NCBI RefSeq assembly: GCF_963678635.1 | Contig: NC_087062.1 | Span: 99,437,705-99,501,704 of the forward strand | Direction: 5' to 3' | From: Symsagittifera roscoffensis | Taxonomy: Eukaryota; Xenacoelomorpha; Acoela; Convolutidae | DNA length: 64,000 nucleotides | Shown: piece after piece, positions 59,001 through 64,000 of the stretch | Layout: each line of letters starts with the position of its first letter | Position numbering within the stretch: the first letter of the stretch is position 1 | Notes under the pieces: generated by a model | Seen by the model: the letters and a program-made list of their open reading frames with translations, nothing else | What the model was told of the DNA's origin: nothing | Databases searched by the model: none | Made by a program: the position numbers and the translations under genes

Positions 59001-61738
59001 TTGACACATCACGGATTTTTTTGATTTTTTTTCCTTGTAGTTGCATGTTGTTGATTTACTCCTGTAATTTCTATTTTTACTAGCCCCGACTTCGTATATT
59101 TTCCTTTTGGTTTTTTGCCCTGGATCTTTATTCGGCCTAATGTTTTCGGTAAATGTTTTATTGGCTTAGTCAACACAATTTGTATCGTTTGAAGGACAAA
59201 AAATGATTATTATTGGCAAAAAAAGGTCTTTTGAGGTGTAAAATGTCAAACTTTCATAACTTGAAAGCTCAAAAACTTTTGGACAACAGTTTGTTATGTC
59301 ATTTCTTTAATCTCGGCTCAAGAGGCGTCTACCTGCGTTTTGTTGGCAGTTGCTTATGCTGCTATCAAAGATATGCTTAGTTTTTCCGTTGAGCTTTGAA
59401 TTATTTTCGAGAAGATTTAGACTGGATTAGCAAGCGTTATCAAATCGGAACACAATTCTTTCAGGTTAAAAATTTTTCAAACAGAATCACTGTATCATAC
59501 GATGAGTTGAGTTATATTTATGCTTGCGAGCATTGTGTTATATTACGAAGTCTAATTTTTTTTCAATCTAACCAGCAATTAAAATGTTCATTTTGCTATC
59601 ATTTTTCGCTGAGTTGTTTTGGCAGTTGAATTGCATGTTTTCGGGTTTCTGATTGACGGTTGTTCCGTTTCGTTAAGCCTCAGTGGGACAGATGAGCAGG
59701 GCACGGGTCTTTGATTTTTAACGTATAAGGTTCGGTTCCCGTAGAGGGAAATTCTGTATTTTTTCTTAAGTTTTTTTATAAGTACTTTTGCAGTTTTTCC
59801 TAGAAACGCAGCTTCGCCATAAAGTTAAGTGTCTAAGTATTAGCATTTCGCGCAGAGCTAAAATCATGATTTGGTTGGCAATGTATCAAGGTTAGTTTCA
59901 AGTCACGACCTGTTCTCCTTGCAAACTAAAAACTTTCCTTTTAAAAGAATTAATTGTCAGATTATTGTTTTTCTGCTTATTTTGTACGCTTAATTGACTC
60001 AGCATGGCTATAAACAATTCTTACATTATTTGAAAATCTTTCTGATGTATTCCTATAAGGGAGCAGATATTTAACATCCCAGAAATTTTTCAGTATATAG
60101 CTTCTTTCTTCAGCTTTTAGACCTCATTTGAGAGTTTTTTTTCGTAATGCGTTGTCGTTGTTTCTAGGGCTATAATGCTCTTCAAAAAACAAATTGATTT
60201 TTTTGTTTCATGTTATTTGTCCCACTTTTTGCCGGAATTCTTGCCGAGCGTTCTTTTTCGAATTTGTTTTTATACTTTCTAACGTAATTTGTAGAAGTGT
60301 AATTTTTTTGGTTTTTAGTCCTATAGCAGAAAAGTTTTTTGTGGTGATTTTTTAACTTCACTTCATTTTGTTTTTCCAATTCACTCTTAGTTATAAGGAA
60401 ACAATAACTAGGCTCTAGTTATATCCTCAATGATCCTGATGTTGATTTAGTGCCACGAATTTTAGCAAAAAAAAACGTTTTCACCAATCAATTAGTGTAA
60501 TTCAAACTGTTAAACAGGTTTCGAGTTTTTTTTTTCGTTTGTTTTTTCAGTAAGTCTAAGTTTGTTCCGGCTCAAATTAACTTTTTCGCGGTTTGAATTT
60601 CGATTTCTCTTTAGGTTCAGTTCATATCCTTTGTTAAAAGGAAAGAAAACTTCTCTATCTAATAGCAAAATTGTAAAAGTCACGAAAATGTTGATCGACT
60701 TCTAGTTTTGAAAGTGGAATTCAATTTTACTTTATGATGCCGTTATCTCAAATTGCGTTAATTGAATCAAAAAATTGTCCATCCTAAGTTATTCTAGAAA
60801 TTCAAAGAGCTTTAAGGGCATCTATTTTCAAGAGTCGATGAACGGAGTTCAAACTCTTATGTAAGTCGCGATGATTTAAAAAAAATTCAGGAAAAATTTG
60901 TTCAGGATCATATTTATTTTTTCACGCTTTGAAGTTTGCTTTTTTTAAGATCAGCAGATTTTTTTGTTGTTGAAAGGTTGGCAAACTCCACTATCGAACA
61001 GTAAAAGTGTAAAGGTCACGAAAAACGTGATTGACTTCTAGTTTCAAAACTAGTTCTCAGCGAAATAAAAATTTACCCATTGGTTTAGTTTTCTCAAAAA
61101 AGTGTCAATATTGAAAATTGTTCTAGAAATTCAAAGAGCGTTAAGAGCAACTTTTTTTCTGGGAAAGTCGAAGATTGAGGTTTATTTAAAAAAAACAAGT
61201 CAGAATTTTTCTGTTCGCTTGCGTTCATTGGCTCTTTTTCAACTGTCTGTTGGCTATGTTAAAATGTTTTGGAGCCTCAGTTTTTTGAATTAAATGTCTC
61301 ATTTTTAAAATCTGATTGTTATTATATCTGACTGTTTTTATAATTGGTACGAGAATGCAATTCAGTGGGCTTCTGATGACTAAAATATTTTAAAAAAAAT
61401 AATTTTGATGCACGTAATCTGTTTCCATGAGTTTTCACCAAGTTTTTTGTGATGATTTCCGTCTTCCTGATTTTTGTCTATAAATTGATATTTTTATGCT
61501 TAGCCTCTTTGTTTTGATCGTTTATGCATTGAACTGTGTGATGTATAAATAGCGGCCCTCCATTTTCACATAGGATGCACCACTCCAGTCCCTCCCCGGA
61601 CTCCTCGGCTCAGCAGTCCCCCGACACTGGCAGTCCGGCAACCCCCGGAACACGACAGCACTCACTCACTATCGCCTCACCACCCATGCTCAACCACAAC
61701 AATTCAGTGGCCACCGCCACGGCCATGAATATACCCAG
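43953..61738 (+). CDS. CRTC: CREB-regulated transcription coactivator (CRTC/TORC), 5' six exons
   Basis: Six exons give at least 483 residues before the window ends: 43953-44087, 46236-46592, 50354-50827, 57207-57283, 58495-58737 and 61574-61738. Splice phases are consistent throughout (0, 0, 0, 2, 2, 2). CRTC proteins bind the CREB bZIP and shuttle to the nucleus when dephosphorylated. Three hallmarks identify the family: an N-terminal NPRKFSEKIALQ (CREB-binding helix), GSLPNV at residues 145-150, and SWRRTISDS at 345-353, equivalent to the SWRRTNSDS 14-3-3 site phosphorylated by SIK and AMPK-family kinases. The C-terminal transactivation domain must lie to the right. The exon 3 linker is longer and Gln/Gly-rich compared with human CRTCs. 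Confidence 0.9.
44088..46235 (+). other. CRTC intron 1
   Basis: 2148 bp, gtaagt to tttag. T-rich. SINE-tail-like motifs (tatcgcttcgcttctgtatg near 45090, ggtgcgaatctacttttcgc near 46144) are the only structure seen. Confidence 0.7.
46236..46592 (+). CDS. CRTC: CRTC exon 2: low-complexity linker and GSLPNV site
   Basis: 119 codons, residues 46-164, phase 0 to 0. Asn/Ser/Gly-rich, ending with GRAGSLPNVTALF. The serine (residue 146) aligns with a conserved regulatory serine in the GGSLPNV motif of other CRTCs. Donor is CAG|gtttgc. Confidence 0.88.
47652..47708 (+). repeat. Possible tRNA-derived SINE head
   Basis: Has a box B-like aggttcgatgc preceded by a poor box A, and is followed by an element-like tail (gctgcataaacttggcaaat) that resembles sequence near 47085. 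Weak. Confidence 0.2.
48650..49070 (+). repeat. CRTC intron repeat, copy 1
   Basis: Clear copy. Order of landmarks: taattcagactcgtatatagg, ttcagttcagttcactt, ggaaggcagactccactatc (48779), aaaacgtgatcgacttctag, tctcaaattgggttaatttt, and cttgcgttcattgacttttc with caactgtctgttgg at the 3' end. Confidence 0.75.
49410..49840 (+). repeat. CRTC intron repeat, copy 2
   Basis: Diverged in the middle (gaaggtaggcaaaatgcacg near 49571) but keeps the first landmark (tgtagttcagacacttatat) and the last part (tctcaaattgggttcgtttt, caattgtctaatg). Confidence 0.65.
49988..50205 (+). repeat. tRNA-derived SINE candidate
   Basis: A tRNA-like head (box A-like tggcctagagttaa, box B-like gtgtttgatccc) is followed by about 150 bp of T-rich tail ending in tgcgaagctcaggttcgctt. 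Similar tails recur without heads near 45090, 46144, 47915, 52970 and 54720. Confidence 0.4.
50354..50827 (+). CDS. CRTC: CRTC exon 3: Gln/Gly-rich linker
   Basis: 158 codons, residues 165-322, phase 0 to 0. Begins NALANLNVLTDSANRG. Contains SRSSDGRRGSLRGG, polyglutamine-like runs (LQQQQHQ, QQHQQQQ) and a Pro/His stretch. Acceptor tttag, donor CGG|gttagt. The repeats resemble the disordered linkers of arthropod CRTCs. Confidence 0.88.
50880..51640 (+). repeat. CRTC intron repeat, copy 3, split by hAT element
   Basis: Landmark ggaagacaaactcgactatc at 51050. The copy is broken after tctcaaattgggttaattt (51202) by the element at 51203-51574 and resumes with ttatcaaaaaaatgtcaac. Confidence 0.75.
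51203..51574 (+). mobile_element. Non-autonomous hAT-type transposon (MITE) with 8-bp target duplication
   Basis: 372 bp. Left end CAGGCGCGGATCTAGGATTT. The right end, reverse-complemented, is CAGGGGCGGATTTACGGG, giving terminal inverted repeats of about 14 bp with two mismatches. It is flanked on both sides by the identical 8-bp GTTAATTT (51195-51202 and 51575-51582). An 8-bp duplication and CAGGG-type ends are diagnostic of hAT elements. No transposase is coded. The insertion splits an intron-repeat copy, so it is younger than that repeat. Confidence 0.9.
51680..52030 (+). repeat. CRTC intron repeat, copy 4
   Basis: Landmark agaaggtaaactgccctgtc at 51784. Its end is actgtctgttggctatgtt. 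Confidence 0.7.
53385..53610 (+). repeat. CRTC intron repeat, copy 5 (3' truncated)
   Basis: Landmark ggaaggcaactccactatcg at 53532. It ends soon after the tctagtttcgaaaatggact position and passes straight into the next copy. Confidence 0.7.
53620..54170 (+). repeat. CRTC intron repeat, copy 6
   Basis: Landmark ggaaagcaaactccactatc at 53763. Two 3' parts follow one another (ccaattgtctgttggc near 53893, cgaactgtcttttggc near 54101), so part of the unit is doubled. Confidence 0.7.
54388..54491 (+). repeat. tRNA-derived SINE head, copy 1
   Basis: Box A-like tgtagcgtagagatagg and perfect box B gggttcgaacctg at 54451-54463, spaced as in tRNA genes. It aligns end to end with 63899-64000 with few differences and both finish ctttttcgtatac. 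The acceptor stem does not pair, so it is not a working tRNA gene. Confidence 0.65.
56072..56799 (+). repeat. 14-bp minisatellite, about 52 units
   Basis: gtgaattagaagta repeated about 52 times with no variant that I can see over about 728 bp. Flanks are unrelated. Uniformity points to very recent expansion. It lies in CRTC intron 3, about 400 bp before exon 4. Confidence 0.95.
57207..57283 (+). CDS. CRTC: CRTC exon 4
   Basis: 77 bp, starts phase 0 and ends phase 2. Encodes VDTSPYGSYLLPPGGG...SWR plus two bases of the next arginine codon. The VDTSPY..YL.PP...SWRR pattern matches human CRTC (D..PYGTMYLSPP..TSWRR). Acceptor tttgcag, donor AG|gtaagt. Confidence 0.92.
57340..57745 (+). repeat. 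CRTC intron repeat, copy 7
   Basis: Landmark ggaagacaagctattcagca at 57432. It continues through ggatccagtttttctcaaat and cttgcgttcattggcttttt. Confidence 0.7.
57746..58050 (+). repeat. CRTC intron repeat, copy 8 (5' truncated)
   Basis: Landmark tcactatttcgaacagcaaa at 57786. It follows copy 7 directly. Confidence 0.65.
58495..58737 (+). CDS. CRTC: CRTC exon 5: 14-3-3 / SIK site
   Basis: 243 bp, starts by completing the arginine codon and ends phase 2. Reads TISDSRLYES then a Pro/Ser/Arg-rich linker and KRKMSDDQQMMTSYHREIMK. Ser351 lies at the position of CRTC2 Ser171, the key SIK/AMPK site. Donor is TC|gttagt. Reading past this donor stays open to 58876, so intron retention would add a short tail. 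Confidence 0.88.
59684..59758 (+). repeat. Possible tRNA-derived SINE head
   Basis: tgggacagatgagcagggca resembles a D-arm/box A and aaggttcggttcccg resembles box B. The tail reaches gaaacgcagcttcgcc near 59807. It differs from the pair at 54388 and 63899, so it would be another family. Confidence 0.35.
60500..60815 (+). repeat. CRTC intron repeat, copy 9
   Basis: Landmark ggaaagaaaacttctctatc at 60640, then tctcaaattgcgttaattga. Confidence 0.7.
60830..61270 (+). repeat. CRTC intron repeat, copy 10
   Basis: Nearly complete copy. gagtcgatgaacggagttca start, landmark ggcaaactccactatcgaac at 60980, and caactgtctgttggctatgt end. Confidence 0.75.
61574..61738 (+). CDS. CRTC: CRTC exon 6
   Basis: 165 bp, phase 2 to 2. 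Reads MHHSSPSPDSSAQQSPDTG then a Ser/Pro/Thr-rich stretch to MNIP. The SP-rich composition fits the central splicing/regulatory region of CRTCs. Acceptor cacatag, donor AG|gtatgt. The gene continues beyond 64000. Confidence 0.85.
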
Positions 61739-61899
61739 GTATGTATGGACAATATCTCTCATATGACTCTCAAACTACCAATATTCATCATTGTGCAGCA
61801 TAAAGTCGTTTAATTACTTGACTCTTACTTGCAAAGCTTCATGACAAACCTTCTGATAAATGCAAATTTGATTACTGCCGTTTGCCAATTTTTTGCAAG

Positions 61900-62330
61900 T
61901 GTAATAGAACGAAGTGGTTTTAACTTAATAGGTGGTGATGGTTTTTCTTGCAGAAAAATATCAAGCTCAAATTTGATTTTTCGTAGAATGACTTCTTTTT
62001 GAGTTTTGTTCATTTCTTTTGCTAAAAGGAAAGCAATCTGGGTAATCGAACAATAAAAGACATGACAAATGTGAACGACTTCTAATTTGAAAGTAGGTTT
62101 TAATTTTAAGATATCCCAGCGGTTTTAAAAAAACTCTCTATTGATCCAGTTTTTTTTCAAATCGGGATACGTTTTATCAAAAGTGTGTCAGTCATAAGCT
62201 ATTGTTGAAATTCGAAGAGCTTGAAAAGCATATATTTTTTTCTTTAAAATGCGAATTTTGAAGTTGGTTTTAATTAAGTCGATTTTTTTGTTTTCTTGCG
62301 TTCATTGATACTTTTTCAACTGTCTTCAAA
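61900..62330 (+). repeat. CRTC intron repeat, copy 11
   Basis: Landmark ggaaagcaatctgggtaatc at 62029. Diverged, but it keeps ttgatccagttttttttcaa and cttgcgttcattgatacttt. Confidence 0.65.
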
Positions 62331-62554
62331 CATGAAAGATTTTTGAATTGGAAGTGTGCTTTAATGCCATATATTTTTTCTTTGAAGCTCAAAAACTGAA
62401 AAGTTTTATACCTTTTTTTGGATATGATTCCTTGTTCATAAACAGTTTTCGAAATGTTCGTTAACTTCAGTGGATTTTTGTTGGCAAAATCTTACTTGGC
62501 GAATATCTTGCTGTAGTTGTAGATGGTATATTTTAATATGCGCTCGCTTTCTAT

Positions 62555-62920
62555 GCGTTAATGAACGAAGTCAAGACACTTGTTTACGTCGTGCGTTTGT
62601 TTTTTTTTCCTGAAGAATTCGCTAAAAATTTGATGACAAGTTTGACATTTTGCAATTTGACTTTCTTCTGAAGTTCTAACTGGCTTGATTTCTGTTTAAG
62701 TTCAATTCAAATTCGTTCGCTACAAATGGAGACAAAGTATGCTCTCCAATTTAGACAGCGCAAATGGCGGGAAAAAAAGGTGAACGACTTTAGGTTCGAA
62801 AGTGGGTTTTCGTTCACCGATTTCCCGGCGGAATAAAAATCATAATCCAGTTTGATCATTTTCTTCTGTTTTCTTTCCTTCATTGAACCTTTTCCAGTCA
62901 CATGTTGACTATGTTTTGAT
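62555..62920 (+). repeat. CRTC intron repeat, copy 12 (diverged)
   Basis: Starts ttaatgaacgaagtcaagac. The middle landmark is replaced by ggagacaaagtatgctctcc, similar to copy 2, suggesting two subfamilies. Confidence 0.55.
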
Positions 62921-63284
62921 TTTTTTGCAAAGCGTTCAACTTCAAAAGGGAGGTTGAAAAAGTGTTGTTCTCAAAACAGTTTATAAACATTATATAGATT
63001 TGGTTGAAATGAAAATTGAAATATTTAGTGGACATGTCAGTGGCAAAATAAGGTAGTTATTGTGATAAATCTATGTTTATCCTGATTCTTTTTGCTTGTT
63101 TAATTTCGTTTTTGGTCTGTTCGAAAGCTTTATTTTTTAGTTTTCAATTCTGACCGCAGCTGACGAGATATTAAATAATTTTCGTGCAATTCAAGTCAGT
63201 GAGAGTTATTGTTGGAGTTTGGCACTTGGGTCTTCTTTCCTCGTTTTTAAAACAACAAGTAGTTCATGTTTCTGCGTGCCGTTT

Positions 63285-63890
63285 TTAAATGTCAATAAAC
63301 GCAGTGAAGACACTTATATAGGTTGTTGATGATTTTTTTGCGCTTTTTTGAGGAAAAAATGTTTCAAAGTTTGATCAAGCTCAGATCAATGATTATCGCA
63401 ATAGATTCAGAGTTGTTGAATATCGTTCGTCATTACGTCACTCATTTCATTTTCCGTGTGACTTGGACTATTTTTTCTCAAACTGATATTTATTTTCTAG
63501 CAAAGATGTTAAAAGGAAGACTCTACTATCGAACAGCGAACGTGTAAAAGGAAAACTCTACTATCGAACAGCGAAAGTGTAGAAGTCACGAAAAACTTCA
63601 TTGACTTCCAATTTTGAAAATTGAATTGATTTACCAGCGAAATAAAAACTTTATCTTTTGGTGCATTTTTCTCAAATGGGGTTAGTTTTTATCAAAAAAG
63701 CACTAACACCAATCTTAAATTGTGCTCAACTGAACATGGAATAGAATTATCTTGTTTCCCAGCGAAATAAACTTTTTACCTATTGATATAATTTTACCTA
63801 TTGATATAATTTGGGTTAATTTTGTCAAAAAAGCGCTAATCATAAACTGTTCTAGAAATCTATTTTTTTCGAAGTTTGAAATTTGAGATT
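63285..63890 (+). repeat. CRTC intron repeat, copy 13 with internal duplications
   Basis: The landmark is doubled (ggaagactctactatcgaac at 63512, then aaactctactatcgaacagc at 63552). The cagcgaaataaa...cctattgatataat part is also repeated near 63620 and 63760. Confidence 0.7.
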
Positions 63891-63898
63891 TTTCAAAG

Positions 63899-64000
63899 TA
63901 TCATGGTTCTGTAGCGTAGGGGTAGGGAAGGAGACCAGCAGCAAAATAAGAGGGTTCGAACCTGGGTAAGATCGGATTTTTAATGAACTTTTTCGTATAC
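63899..64000 (+). repeat. tRNA-derived SINE head, copy 2 (cut by window edge)
   Basis: Box A-like tgtagcgtaggggtagg and box B gggttcgaacctg near 63953. This is the partner of 54388-54491. The body beyond the head is outside the window. Confidence 0.65.

Larger units (their letters stand above)
58738..61573 (+). other. CRTC intron 5
   Basis: 2836 bp. Holds a tRNA-like sequence near 59684 and two intron-repeat copies near its 3' end. The first 900 bp show nothing else. Confidence 0.75.
61739..64000 (+). other. CRTC intron 6 (incomplete)
   Basis: No further exon is seen to the right edge. It is filled mainly with intron-repeat copies and ends in a SINE. Confidence 0.7.

Overview
This window is nuclear DNA from an invertebrate animal. 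The coding sequence is interrupted by GT-AG introns that are long and T-rich, and the retroelements are of kinds common in aquatic invertebrates. The phylum cannot be fixed from the sequence. Only two host genes are recognisable, both on the + strand in the right-hand third. A single-exon gene at 42308-42847 looks like PAXX, the Ku-binding paralogue of XRCC4 and XLF in DNA end joining. The 5' part of a CRTC/TORC gene (CREB-regulated transcription coactivator) has six coding exons between 43953 and 61738 and continues past the right edge.

Positions 1-18000 hold a composite tandem array. Its repeat unit fuses four things: a palindromic AT-rich leader, a dead non-LTR retrotransposon with reverse transcriptase (RT) and a restriction-like endonuclease (+ strand), a piece related to a hAT DNA transposon, and an antisense gag-like pseudogene (- strand). 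Two units are offset by about 5.72 kb; the other blocks are deleted or truncated forms. After about 1.4 kb without a recognised gene (18001-19440) and an old inverted piece of leader, 19905-33866 holds four head-to-tail 3.4-3.6 kb copies of the same retrotransposon without the hAT and gag parts. All copies in both arrays share the same in-frame stops, so they multiplied as DNA after the element died.

Positions 34672-40931 (- strand) carry three head-to-tail Penelope-like elements. The first has an RT with a PHD-like zinc-finger insert between motifs B and C, plus a GIY-YIG nuclease. The other two share a deletion that removes the whole RT core. A degenerate tandem repeat and a fourth Penelope fragment separate this cluster from PAXX.

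The CRTC introns contain at least 13 diverged copies of one same-strand repeat, a non-autonomous hAT element with a perfect 8-bp target duplication nested in one of those copies, a uniform 14-bp minisatellite of about 52 units, and tRNA-derived SINE-like sequences. Almost everything left of 42 kb is mobile DNA. PAXX and CRTC lie about 1.1 kb apart on the same strand, with no evidence in the sequence of a functional link.
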